Shown here piece by piece: positions 1 to 8,595 of a DNA stretch of 64,000 nucleotides. The notes beneath the pieces were generated by a model. The model made no database searches. It saw only the letters and a program-made list of their open reading frames with translations, and had not been told where the DNA came from. The first letter of the stretch is position 1. Every line of letters starts with the position of its first letter. The DNA is from Sediminihaliea albiluteola. GTDB taxonomy: Bacteria; Pseudomonadota; Gammaproteobacteria; Pseudomonadales; Halieaceae. Position numbers and translations under genes: made by a program. The stretch lies in contig NZ_JACFXU010000014.1 of NCBI RefSeq assembly GCF_014077625.1, positions 248,001-312,000 of the forward strand. The letters run 5' to 3'.

Positions 1-211
1 ACTCGCCATTAGGCAAGCGCTTCATGCTCTTATACAGACGATCGGGATGATGCAGCGTATTGACCATTTCACGGCCTTTGATACAGCTGTAGCCGTGAAA
101 AACGGGATTATCTTTGTCGCCGATGATGTTAACTGGGCGATTGTTATCAAGCTCAACCACTAGCGGACACATAGCCGCGCAAGAGCGACAGATGGCATTA
201 ACCTTAGTCAT
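1..211 (-). CDS. Molybdopterin oxidoreductase, N-terminal fragment (runs off the window)
   Basis: This is the first 70 codons of a minus-strand gene cut by the left window edge. It starts at ATG 211-209, about 8 bases after an AAAGG ribosome site. The N-terminus shows the [4Fe-4S] cysteine pattern of the DMSO-reductase family: CRSCAAMC near residues 8-15, then CIKG near residue 43. It closely resembles the start of the complete molybdopterin oxidoreductase at 12000-14207 (CRACHACC, then CIKG; both have GDK-NP-F-G between), so the two are probably paralogues. The family moves electrons through a bis-MGD molybdenum or tungsten centre. The substrate cannot be told. It lies downstream of the RND operon on the same strand, but a 194-base gap with a strong stem-loop suggests separate transcription. 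Confidence 0.8.
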   Translation of the reverse strand, partial: MTKVNAICRSCAAMCPLVVELDNNRPVNIIGDKDNPVFHGYSCIKGREMVNTLHHPDRLYKSMKRLPNGE

Positions 212-350
212 AAGTGATGCCTTTGCTTTATATAATTATGATTATCACACTCACAAAATCACTGGGCTCTGTCAATCGCTCAGGATAATTATAGAAGCCA
301 GTATAGAATACCGCATTGCACCTCCCATCCGACTACAGCGCCAGTTAAGC

Positions 351-385
351 GCTGACTGTGGCAATAGCTGATTGCCACAGTCGGC
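351..385 (-). terminator. Strong stem-loop after the RND gene, possible terminator
   Basis: GACTGTGGCAAT (354-365) pairs perfectly with ATTGCCACAGTC (371-382) around the loop AGCTG, and three further outer pairs are possible, one of them a wobble. It lies 21 bases past the stop of the RND transporter gene. There is no U-tract on either strand, so it may protect an mRNA 3' end rather than act as a classic intrinsic terminator. Confidence 0.45.
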
Positions 386-405
386 TAAGTGTTCTCAGCA
401 CTGCT

Positions 406-2760
406 TCAGTCGCTGGCCTTCTTAGACGAAGTCAGCAGCCAAGCGAGTGCCGGCAAGAACAACAGCGCTCCGATCATGTTCCAGAAGAACATGAAGGTCA
501 GCATAATGCCCATATCAGCCTGGAACTTAATCGGTGAGAATATCCAAGTGCCTACGCCCACTGCGAGCGTCAGGCCAGTGAAAGCCACCGCCGTACCACT
601 GGATTTCAGCGCGTGGAAATAGGCTTCTTGCAGCCCTTCTCCCTTAGCTAAATGGCTCTGTAAGGCGGAGTAGATATAGATCCCATAGTCCACACCAATA
701 CCCACACCAAGGGCGATTACCGGCAAAGTGGCCACTTTCACGCCGATGCCCAGTGCCGCCATCAGGGCCTGCCCCAGCACCGAGGTCAGCACCAGTGGGA
801 TAATAATACAGGCGGTAATACGCAATGAGCGGAAGTTAATCAAGCACAGAGCGATCACCACGCCATACACCCACCACAGCATTTTGTTCTGGGCATTGCG
901 AATAACGATGTTGGTCGCAGCTTCCACGCCAGCATTGCCCGCCGCCAGATCAAATTGCAGGCTGTCACTATTGTGCTGCTCGGCAAACTCGGTAACTGCT
1001 TGGACCACGCCATCTAAGGTATCTGCCTTGTGGTCATCTAAAAATAGAATAACCGGAGCCATGGAGCAGTCAGTGTTACGCAGTGTGCTCGGCGCGCTAC
1101 TTAAGGAGTTGTTGAGGATATAGCGGTTGCGGCTTGTTTCGTGCCACTTGGGGCTGCCCTCGTTCATACCTTGAATAGCTAGCTTGGACACATCCACCAG
1201 CGACATTGCCGACTGTACACCGGGCACGGTTTCCATCACGCCTTGGAAGTAATTCACCGCGGAGATAAATTCGTAGCTACCACACTGCTGCACATCCGTG
1301 CTGGCCATAACGACAAAGACATCGGTACTGGTGCTGTAATTATTGGTCAAGAAGGCGTTGTCCTGATTGTAGCGTGAGTCTGGACGCAGTTCTGGCGCCC
1401 CGGGGTCGAGGTCACCTATTTTTTGGAACTTCCCGAAGTAAATGCCGACCGCAAATAGCACCGTGCAGACAGCGAGCACACTCAGTGCAGGGCCACGCTG
1501 GGCAACACCAGAGAGTATGCGCCAATGACGGAAGTTGCTATTTTCTTTTTCTACTCGGTAGCTCACGCAGCGACTGGAAATACCAGTGAAGGTCAGTACT
1601 AAGGGCAGCAGCAGTAAATTGGTCAGTACCAGCACAGCAATACCGGTAGCTGCCACTAGCGCCAGCTCCTGAATAACCGGAATATCGATAACACGCAGAG
1701 TAAAGAAGCCCACACCGTCACTTAACAGGGCCACAAAGCCTGGCTTGGACAAGCGAATAAAGGTCAGCTTTGCCGCTTCAATGCGCGGCATCTCAAGATA
1801 AATCAACGTGCCAAAGCGGTTAATAATTTGGACCGAATGACTCACCCCCACAGCAAAAACCAGGAAAGGAACCAACATGGAGTAAGGGTCCAGCCCCAGC
1901 CCCATTAACTTCAGCAAGCCCATCTGCCACACTACGGCAACTGTCGAGCACAATAGTGCCGCCCCAGTCAGCCAGACGCAGCGTGAATACAAAAACAGCA
2001 TCACGGCTGTAATACCAAAGGCCACTAAGAAAAATAGGCCTACTAGGGTTGCCCCATCAATCAGATCACCAATTAGCTTGGCAAAGCCAGTAATACGGAT
2101 GCTGACCTTTTCCGACTGGTACTTGTTACGCACCATCGTTTCAAGGTCCTGAGAAAATTTTGCGTAATCTAGGCGCTCACCGGTGTTGGGGTCGATCTCG
2201 ACCAAAGGTGCAACAATAATCGTGGATTTAAAATCATTGGCCACGATGCGGCCAATCTGGCCCGACTTGAGCACGTTCTCACGCAACTTAACCAGAGTGC
2301 GCTCGCTGCCATCGTAGTCGTCGGGAATGACCGCACCACCCACAAAACCCTCTTCGGTGACTTCCATCCAGCGAGTATTGGGGGTCCACAGCGACTGCAT
2401 AGCGGATCGGTCAACCCCGTTGACGTAGAACACTTCATCAGTGATCTCTTGCAGCAGCTGCTGATATTCCTTGGTAAAAATATCGCCCTGACGACTCTCG
2501 ACGATGATGCGCACTGAGTTTCCTAAACCCTTTAGCTCATCTTGTCGTTCGAGGAAGTTCAGGATGTAGGGGTGTAAGGTGGGCAGCATTTTTTCGAAGC
2601 TAGCATCTGGCTTGAGCTGGCTGGCCTGCCAGCCAAAGAACAATGTAGCTATAGCAAATAACGCGATCAAAGGCACTCGTGCACGCATCATGAGAGTGCC
2701 CAGAAGAGGCCGCAGGCGACCATCCTCTGCGCTGAGGGTAGTACTTTCGTGCTTAGTCAC
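406..2760 (-). CDS. MMPL/RND-superfamily transporter
   Basis: A 784-residue inner-membrane transporter of the MMPL branch of the RND superfamily. Two repeats are visible. Each has one early membrane helix (first near residues 30-48), a large periplasmic domain, and a cluster of five helices (about 235-395, and the last 160 residues). The helix-4-like stretches are FAVGVSHSVQIINRF in the first half and GVGIGVDYGIYIYSAL in the second; the Asp of GVDYG is typical of proton-coupled members. Members usually move lipids or other hydrophobic molecules. Its ATG overlaps the stop of the YCF48 gene by four bases (ATGA), so the two are translationally coupled. It is the last gene of a DUF1302-DUF1329-YCF48-RND set. 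Direction of transport and substrate are unknown. Confidence 0.88.
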   Translation of the reverse strand: MTKHESTTLSAEDGRLRPLLGTLMMRARVPLIALFAIATLFFGWQASQLKPDASFEKMLPTLHPYILNFLERQDELKGLGNSVRIIVESRQGDIFTKEYQQLLQEITDEVFYVNGVDRSAMQSLWTPNTRWMEVTEEGFVGGAVIPDDYDGSERTLVKLRENVLKSGQIGRIVANDFKSTIIVAPLVEIDPNTGERLDYAKFSQDLETMVRNKYQSEKVSIRITGFAKLIGDLIDGATLVGLFFLVAFGITAVMLFLYSRCVWLTGAALLCSTVAVVWQMGLLKLMGLGLDPYSMLVPFLVFAVGVSHSVQIINRFGTLIYLEMPRIEAAKLTFIRLSKPGFVALLSDGVGFFTLRVIDIPVIQELALVAATGIAVLVLTNLLLLPLVLTFTGISSRCVSYRVEKENSNFRHWRILSGVAQRGPALSVLAVCTVLFAVGIYFGKFQKIGDLDPGAPELRPDSRYNQDNAFLTNNYSTSTDVFVVMASTDVQQCGSYEFISAVNYFQGVMETVPGVQSAMSLVDVSKLAIQGMNEGSPKWHETSRNRYILNNSLSSAPSTLRNTDCSMAPVILFLDDHKADTLDGVVQAVTEFAEQHNSDSLQFDLAAGNAGVEAATNIVIRNAQNKMLWWVYGVVIALCLINFRSLRITACIIIPLVLTSVLGQALMAALGIGVKVATLPVIALGVGIGVDYGIYIYSALQSHLAKGEGLQEAYFHALKSSGTAVAFTGLTLAVGVGTWIFSPIKFQADMGIMLTFMFFWNMIGALLFLPALAWLLTSSKKASD

Positions 2761-3896
2761 AGAGAATTTGCCTCACTCAATGCCATCAGACCAGACATAC
2801 CTACCAGCCACACGTCGCCATTGGCCGCTTGCACAGCTGAGGACAAACTGGCGCGCGAGGGGTGCCGCCAAGCTTGCTGTGTACCATTCTCGCTAATGGC
2901 TAGTGCTAGACCGCCAGCGCCAACCATCAAAGCCTGGCCATCAGCAAGCCGCACACCGCCGTATAGACTGGTCCCATTATTATTCGTAAATTCAGCCCAG
3001 TCTGCGCTTGCTGTAGAAGCCTTAAATATGTGGCCACGCAGCCCATAGGCGTAGACCCTTTCGCCGGACACAATGAGCCCAAACAAGGAGCCATCGTAGA
3101 GATCTTCTACCCGCCGCCAAGTGCTACCAGCATCTTCAGAGTGATACAGTAGGCCGGCTTCACCACTCAGATATAGGCCTCCGGCGCTATCCTGAGCTAT
3201 TGCGTAGTAGTGGTAGCGATAAGGGTTGGCTATACCGTCAATGGCTATCCGCCAATCATCGCCACCGTTATCAGTGCGATACAACATGCCATAAGCACCT
3301 ATCGCAAAGCCCGACTTGGCATCGGTGAAAAGCACATCCAGAAAAGGGTCAGCTGGCCCAGTATCAATCGCATCAGCGGCATCCTCGGCAGCGAACTGCG
3401 CCTCATCAAGCGCCTCTTCCAGAGCACCCAATTGCTCCGCATCCTCGCTTGCAGCGAGCTCTGCCTCCAAGCTTGCAGCCCTGGCTTGCGCCCAGGCCAA
3501 ATACTGACGATTGGCCTCGCGGCCATCAAATTGCAGCTCCCAAGTGTCGCCACCATCGGCGCTGTGCAAAATAGCTCCGGCATGCCCCACAGCCCAGCCC
3601 GAATCGGGCTCAGGGAAGTGGACTGCGGTTAGTGTTGTACTGACCGGCACCTCGGCCTGGCGCCAGCTGCGACCGTGATCATCACTGAGGATAATCACCC
3701 CCCGCTCACCCACCGCTACCAAGCGTTCTCCCGCGCGAGCGATGTCCAGCAGCTGCATCTGCTCTGGCTCATCCACTCTGAGGGCGGGAAGAAACACAAA
3801 ATCTTCAGCAGTGCTGCCGGGCTGGGCAAAAGTCAGCAGCGCCAGCAGCACTACTGCGAGGAATGGTCGGCAGGCAGCATTACTGCGCGCCATCAT
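2757..3896 (-). CDS. YCF48-type beta-propeller protein, secreted
   Basis: A 379-residue protein with a signal peptide (basic start, hydrophobic core LAVVLLALLTF, cleavage near GSTA-ED). It has repeated sialidase/BNR-like blades: SDDHGRSW, SADGGDTW, TDNGGDDW, SEDAGSTW. This matches the YCF48/Hcf136-like propeller fold. The open frame extends upstream to 4010, but that would overlap the DUF1329 gene by about 100 bases and bury the signal peptide. The paired ATGs at 3896 and 3893 are therefore preferred. An Ala/Glu-rich helical insertion (roughly residues 130-177) interrupts the propeller and is unusual. In this gene set the YCF48 protein is thought to be a periplasmic partner of the RND pump; that role is inference from context. 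Confidence 0.8.
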   Translation of the reverse strand: MMARSNAACRPFLAVVLLALLTFAQPGSTAEDFVFLPALRVDEPEQMQLLDIARAGERLVAVGERGVIILSDDHGRSWRQAEVPVSTTLTAVHFPEPDSGWAVGHAGAILHSADGGDTWELQFDGREANRQYLAWAQARAASLEAELAASEDAEQLGALEEALDEAQFAAEDAADAIDTGPADPFLDVLFTDAKSGFAIGAYGMLYRTDNGGDDWRIAIDGIANPYRYHYYAIAQDSAGGLYLSGEAGLLYHSEDAGSTWRRVEDLYDGSLFGLIVSGERVYAYGLRGHIFKASTASADWAEFTNNNGTSLYGGVRLADGQALMVGAGGLALAISENGTQQAWRHPSRASLSSAVQAANGDVWLVGMSGLMALSEANSL

Positions 3897-3906
3897 GACG
3901 CTCGAC

Positions 3907-5271
3907 CTAGCGGCGACCGGCACGGCGCAATGCCGCTGGCGTGAAATCTTTGAAATCGCCGACATAATCAAAGTCATACTGGTAACCGCGCTCTTCATTA
4001 TCCAAGCCAATCACTACATAGCGACCGGAGATTAAGTCGTGCAGAGACTCCGCAGAAATCCAAGGTACTGACACTTGATAGTGCTGCACCATGTGGCCCT
4101 CTTTCATCTTCCACAACTCGCCGCGACCATCGTAGTGATCAACCACGGCGATCTGCCAGCTATCTTCGTCCACATAGAAGGTTCGACGCGCATAGATGTG
4201 ACGAGCACCCTCTTTTAGCGTGGCTTCAACCACCCATACTCGGTGCAGCTCGTAGCGCAAGTACTCAGGGTTCATGTGACCTGGCTTGATAATGTCTTGG
4301 TACTTTAGGTCGCCACGGCGCAGATCATAAGCGTTATAAGGAATGTACAGCTCACGCTTGCCCACCAACTCCCAGTCGTAGCGATCGGGGGCACCGTTGA
4401 ACAGGTCTAAGTCATCTGCTGTGCGCAAACCGTCAGAGGCCACACCTGGGCCGTCATAGGCAATGTTAGGAGCCCGGCGGACCCGGCGCTGCCCAGAGTT
4501 GTAGACCCATGCCGAACGCGGTTCTTTTACTTGGTCCACATTTTCGTGTACCAGCAACACATCACCCTCGAGACGTGCAGGAGCCAGAATACGCTGCAGG
4601 AAGACGAACAAGCGATTTGGCATTGGGTTGTCGGGGAAACGGTTAGCAAAGATCGCCTCTTCTTCAAACAGTACTGGCGAGAAAGCACCATTCGTTTGCA
4701 CTGGGGCCTGGATATAGCGTCGCTTTACACCGAGCGGAGTGCGGTAGCGAGTGATGTGGTTCCAGATCACCTCAACACCGCTGGCAGGAATCGGAAAAGG
4801 CACGTTGGCCTTAAAATTAACTAGGCCATTGCCACCAGCAACGAGCTCAGTTTCAGTGGCGCCATCCTTAATCAACTGATACTCACTCTCGGGCAGGCCT
4901 GCACTGCGGCGAGTCGGGTAAACAGGCATGGCATAAGTGTCCGGGTAGCGCTTAAACATGGCGATTTGCCCGGGTGAAAGTTTGTCGGCGTACTGGTCGA
5001 CGTTTTGAGCAGTAATGGTGAATCGCACTTTGTCGTCAGCAAAGGGATCAACCAGCCGCTCGCCTTTCTTGTAGGCCGCGGGCAGCTCGCTAATCCCACC
5101 CTCCCAAGGTGGAATAGTGCCCTCGGCGTTGCCAGCTCGCTCGGCGCCCATCGGTGTCAGCTCACTACCCCCCAGGCGCGCGGCCTGCTCTGGTGTCGCC
5201 TTGGCTAGCGCTAGGCCACTACCTAGGCCCAAGAGAGACGCAAGGCCAATAGACATTAAGGTCTTATTCAT
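3907..5271 (-). CDS. DUF1329 family periplasmic protein
   Basis: A 454-residue protein with a clear signal peptide (LMSIGLASLLGLGSGLALA) followed by a mature start rich in small residues and the motif LGGSELTPMGAERAGN typical of DUF1329. This family is structurally related to LolB/LolA-like outer-membrane lipoprotein-sorting folds and often carries hydrophobic ligands. The start at ATG 5271 has an AGGAG site about 7 bases upstream. The gene follows the DUF1302 gene by 25 bases and precedes the YCF48 gene by 10 bases, so they look like one operon. Family assignment rests on overall similarity and the DUF1302 neighbour; the exact job is not known. Confidence 0.85.
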   Translation of the reverse strand: MNKTLMSIGLASLLGLGSGLALAKATPEQAARLGGSELTPMGAERAGNAEGTIPPWEGGISELPAAYKKGERLVDPFADDKVRFTITAQNVDQYADKLSPGQIAMFKRYPDTYAMPVYPTRRSAGLPESEYQLIKDGATETELVAGGNGLVNFKANVPFPIPASGVEVIWNHITRYRTPLGVKRRYIQAPVQTNGAFSPVLFEEEAIFANRFPDNPMPNRLFVFLQRILAPARLEGDVLLVHENVDQVKEPRSAWVYNSGQRRVRRAPNIAYDGPGVASDGLRTADDLDLFNGAPDRYDWELVGKRELYIPYNAYDLRRGDLKYQDIIKPGHMNPEYLRYELHRVWVVEATLKEGARHIYARRTFYVDEDSWQIAVVDHYDGRGELWKMKEGHMVQHYQVSVPWISAESLHDLISGRYVVIGLDNEERGYQYDFDYVGDFKDFTPAALRRAGRR

Positions 5272-5296
5272 ATGTAACTCCTATGATTCAATTATT

Positions 5297-7156
5297 CTAA
5301 AAGGCTACCGAGAAGCTCAGGGAAACAAAGTCACGATCCTTTAGCTCATCATAATCTGCCCCAAAGAAGCTGGTATAGGACAATTCTGCACGGTACATAT
5401 TGAGGTAGTCCGCGGTTACGCCCAAGCTCAGCGCAATCCGGTCTTCAACAAAGTTGGGCGCCGGTGATGTGCCTTTGACGTCATGAGACCAGGCAATATT
5501 GGGCGTCAAGTTAATACCTGCAAAGGCATCGCTGTACTCAAGACCTGCCCGAATTCGGTAACCCCAAGAAAAGTCGTCAGTGAAACCGTCCTTGGTGCAA
5601 TAATCGGGGTTACTGTTGGGACTAATGCCAGCAAAGGCCTCGGCAGCCGGATGTGAGTCACAGGCAATGGGTGAACCAGGCCAAAGCGCAAACTCACTGG
5701 CAAAGGGAGCAAAATCGCCAACCCCATAAGCGGGAGAACGGCCATAATTAATATTTTTGTTCATCCCACCGAGCCAGACGGCACCGATTTCACTGGCAAA
5801 CGACAAGCGTTGAGCACCCAAAACCTGCTCAAAGAACTTGATAAAGGTCATTTGGAACTGGGTATATGACACATCGTCATAACCTGCTAAGTAAGCACCG
5901 GGACCCTGCGCTAAGGACCGGGGCAGCATCCGCGACCACTCAGCTGCGCTACCAAGGGCAATAGTCTGCAAAATATCCGTGGTGTTAATCTGCAAGGGGA
6001 AGTCAGGGCGATGACTCAGCTCGCCAGACACAGCCCAATCACCAAGGTTGGTGGCAAAGGTCAGACCCCAGAGTTCAATATCCTCTGGGAACTCAAAAAA
6101 GTACTCGGGGTTAGCACCAAAATTAATTGGCAAGCCAAAGGCCTGGGTAGCGTTTGTGGCACTGAGGATTGGCGTGCGACTGTGGTAGTTCATGTAGTAG
6201 AGACCAAACTCAGTCGCATTCAGAGCCTCGACGTAGTAGCGCAAGGCGAGCCCCCACTGACCTGAATCAGAGGCCTCAACATCAGAGCTGCGCCTCACCA
6301 CAAAGCCTTCGGCCTCTGCATCGCGATCGTGCACAGCATTGGACACAGTCAAGATATCACAGCCACCCCCGTAGGGGTCGGCCGCGCTCCAATAGGTACC
6401 GCATTCGTCTAGGACCGTTCGCTGCCAGTCGTACTGCACAAAACCTTCCACGCTGAGGTCATAGGTGAGGCCGTAATTTGCGTAAACCATGCCCACCGGT
6501 AACAGAGCCTCTTTGATCTCTGAACCGGGCTTGCGCAGCGCGGTGACATCGAAGGGGTTAACAACGTTGATGCCATTTTGGATGAAGGTGCTTTCGCCCC
6601 AGCTCAGCACCATATTACCTGCACGTAGCTCCAGCGGACGCTCAGCTACCTCAAAACTTCCATATGCATAGTAATCGAGGAACTCGATGCCACGATAACG
6701 TGCCAAACGTTCAAAGCCAGAGGTGTCCAGCTTACGATTTGGCCTGTAACCATTCGCGATGTGGCCATGAGGCACCTCACCGTGGCCCTGCTCATAGTCG
6801 TACCAGTATTTTAGTCGGGTGAAAATGCCGTAGTTATCTGCGGCCAGCTCTAAGTCATGAATCCCGCGAAACTGCAGTGAGAATAGGTCACCGCGGTCAT
6901 AGTTCAGGTTGCCATCATCGGCAGTACTTGATGAGGCACTACCTCGGCCATTGGTGTTACCTGGTGCCAGCACACCATTATCCGGCGCTTCCGTGCGCCA
7001 ACTGGCACCCACCGAGAGGTTGGTAGATAGGTTTCCCTCAAAGGGCCCGAGCTCAAAAGTCAAAGCCGAAGCGGGTGCGGATAAACTAGCTGCGGCTAGC
7101 GCGGCTATCAAAGGACCCCTAGGGAAGGGCGTGAGGCGTGCGGGTGCTTTTTTCAC
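5297..7156 (-). CDS. DUF1302 family outer-membrane beta-barrel protein
   Basis: A 619-residue protein that begins at GTG 7156, preceded by a GGAGAG site. The N-terminus is basic, then a hydrophobic Ala-rich signal peptide ends near ASA-LTF. The rest is rich in aromatic, amphipathic strands (LSTNLSVGASWRTE, LELRAGNMVLSWGESTF, LSLGVTADYLNMYRAEL) and ends SLSFSVAF with a terminal Phe, as expected for an outer-membrane barrel. DUF1302 proteins are nearly always encoded beside DUF1329 proteins, and the pair has been linked to passage of fatty-acid-like or other hydrophobic compounds across the outer membrane. Here it is the first gene of the operon and faces a 341-base promoter region. Confidence 0.87.
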   Translation of the reverse strand: MKKAPARLTPFPRGPLIAALAAASLSAPASALTFELGPFEGNLSTNLSVGASWRTEAPDNGVLAPGNTNGRGSASSSTADDGNLNYDRGDLFSLQFRGIHDLELAADNYGIFTRLKYWYDYEQGHGEVPHGHIANGYRPNRKLDTSGFERLARYRGIEFLDYYAYGSFEVAERPLELRAGNMVLSWGESTFIQNGINVVNPFDVTALRKPGSEIKEALLPVGMVYANYGLTYDLSVEGFVQYDWQRTVLDECGTYWSAADPYGGGCDILTVSNAVHDRDAEAEGFVVRRSSDVEASDSGQWGLALRYYVEALNATEFGLYYMNYHSRTPILSATNATQAFGLPINFGANPEYFFEFPEDIELWGLTFATNLGDWAVSGELSHRPDFPLQINTTDILQTIALGSAAEWSRMLPRSLAQGPGAYLAGYDDVSYTQFQMTFIKFFEQVLGAQRLSFASEIGAVWLGGMNKNINYGRSPAYGVGDFAPFASEFALWPGSPIACDSHPAAEAFAGISPNSNPDYCTKDGFTDDFSWGYRIRAGLEYSDAFAGINLTPNIAWSHDVKGTSPAPNFVEDRIALSLGVTADYLNMYRAELSYTSFFGADYDELKDRDFVSLSFSVAF

Positions 7157-7497
7157 GGGCAGCTCTCCTGCTATATAAATTTAGGTTATTTTATCTTTAA
7201 TGGTAGCAGCACAAGTCTCGATGGTCAGTGAAAAATTTTATCTATCTTACTTTGGCTAGAAAGTCGCTTATGTTCATAGTATCCAAGGTAAACTCGTATT
7301 GGCGAAAAACCAAGCTTAGATCCATATACTGCTGGCTATCGGGTCAAGAGACGCTGCAGATTCAAACACCTTTCCTGAGCGCAGGAGCAGTAAATTATCA
7401 CTAAACATTAGACCTCTTAGCATGTTTCATGACATAAATAGCCCTATCCGACTACGCCTCAGTGGCGCAGCACAGTCAATAATTAGGAAAGCATCTT
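7157..7497. other. Divergent intergenic region
   Basis: This AT-rich gap separates the minus-strand DUF1302 operon from the plus-strand membrane-protein gene and should contain both promoters. I see no gene, no convincing -35/-10 pair and no long inverted repeat. Confidence 0.5.
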
Positions 7498-8154
7498 GTG
7501 AACAACAAAAGCACTGTTGAGCGCAGTGAAGAAATGAATGAGAGCGCCGCTTCTCAAAAAACCCAGAAACCCACGCCGCAACCCTCCTCTAAGGCGCAGC
7601 TGGCCCGACTCTGGGGAATGCAGGCCTTACTGGCAATCCTAACGCTATCGCTGTTTGCTGCGGCCGACAGCTGGCAGGCTGTCACCGGTCTGGCTCTAGC
7701 CTCTGGCCTCAGTGTCGTTACGGGCATTATCGCTGGCATCACCCTGGCGACACTCATTCACGAGTGGTTCCACTTGCTGGGAGCTTATGCCAGCAAAGGC
7801 GATTACGACATCGCCAAGCATAGCGGTCTGTTTTTATTCAATTGGAACTTCAGTAACAACAGTGTCTCGCAATTTTTTATGATGAGTATCGCTGGCAGTG
7901 TAGGTGGCGCCTTAGCCGTAGTACTGCTATGGCATGGCATTCCCAGCAATAGCTGGGGGCGAGTCGCACTCCAATCTGCCGCTATTGCCAGCTTCATCAA
8001 CGCCTCACTGATTGAATGGCCAGTGCTTTATCGCACGCGCTTGAGTCGTGAACCCTTAGCTGAGCTATCAAAGGTTGATAAAGGCGTCGTGCTTCGCTGC
8101 TTTATTGCAGCACTATCAGCTGGACTGCTTATCATAATTTACCTAGCGCCATGA
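7498..8154 (+). CDS. Unknown integral membrane protein with HEWFH motif
   Basis: A 218-residue protein that I do not recognise. A charged, Gln/Pro-rich cytoplasmic-looking tail (1-38) is followed by about five hydrophobic segments (near 42-58, 64-90, 125-146, 157-175 and 196-216). The second segment ends in TLIHEWFHLLGA, an HExxH motif at residues 88-92 at the membrane edge, as in membrane zinc metalloproteases (M50/site-2 type or DUF3267-like). A clear third zinc ligand of the NxxPxxxxDG kind is not visible, so peptidase activity is only a possibility. The start at GTG 7498 is chosen because AGGAAA lies 7 bases upstream; ATG 7534 is an alternative. It stands alone between two differently regulated clusters. 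Confidence 0.65.
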   Translation: MNNKSTVERSEEMNESAASQKTQKPTPQPSSKAQLARLWGMQALLAILTLSLFAAADSWQAVTGLALASGLSVVTGIIAGITLATLIHEWFHLLGAYASKGDYDIAKHSGLFLFNWNFSNNSVSQFFMMSIAGSVGGALAVVLLWHGIPSNSWGRVALQSAAIASFINASLIEWPVLYRTRLSREPLAELSKVDKGVVLRCFIAALSAGLLIIIYLAP

Positions 8155-8401
8155 GTTAGCCCCCAAGGCTGCTGCAAGCTTAGAACAACTCGCTCTATAT
8201 GCTCTGTGTTACAGCAGTAGCTTGCTGCTAGATAAGCGTGCAATGTCAGGTCGTCCTATAGACCTGGGAATAAGCTTAATCCCAGAGATGCTGCTTTCAG
8301 CTAGGCACCGAGCTTTTATAGCATCGGCGGATTACGTGCTGACAAAAGCCACAACATAAGTCTCATTGACTATTACGTCTAACAATAAAAAAATTATCAC
8401 T

Positions 8402-8420
8402 GAAATGTTTTTTGCATTTC
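8402..8420. promoter_or_regulatory. Inverted repeat, possible operator
   Basis: GAAATG (8402-8407) and CATTTC (8415-8420) form a perfect 6+6 inverted repeat around TTTTTTG. It lies about 175 bases before the flavin oxidoreductase gene. The AAATGTTTT core recurs in the inverted repeat at the promoter of the luciferase-like gene (10800-10817), which hints at a common regulator. This is weak evidence only. Confidence 0.25.
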
Positions 8421-8505
8421 TCAAGCAGCTCGCCATACAATGCCGACACTCTCATCTGCTTTTTAATGAGCAGGTGATGGCTATGTGTAATGCGCCACTA
8501 AATTG

Positions 8506-8522
8506 ACTGCTCGCAGCGCAGT
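8506..8522. promoter_or_regulatory. Inverted repeat, possible operator
   Basis: ACTGC (8506-8510) and GCAGT (8518-8522) are inverted around TCGCAGC, 73 bases before the start of the flavin oxidoreductase gene. The outer ACTG/CAGT arms recall the TetR-like site at 15175-15196, but the match is poor. Confidence 0.2.
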
Positions 8523-8595
8523 ACACCCTCAGCACACAAACAGCAAATAAATAGCTGGTGAGTGGCTAGAATATTAATTTAGGTGGTTTAGAGCC

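Larger units (their letters stand above)
8155..8595. other. Intergenic region upstream of the flavin oxidoreductase gene
   Basis: This 441-base gap has no gene that I can support. It contains two short inverted repeats (8402-8420 and 8506-8522, listed separately) and several AT-rich runs. It must hold the promoter of the gene at 8596, but I cannot fix its position. Confidence 0.5.

Noticed and set aside
3897-4010. Longer N-terminus of the YCF48 protein
   Set aside because: It would overlap the DUF1329 gene by about 100 bases and place the signal peptide inside the protein.
6169-6456. Arg/Ser-rich frame antisense to the DUF1302 gene
   Set aside because: Low-complexity shadow of the real minus-strand gene.
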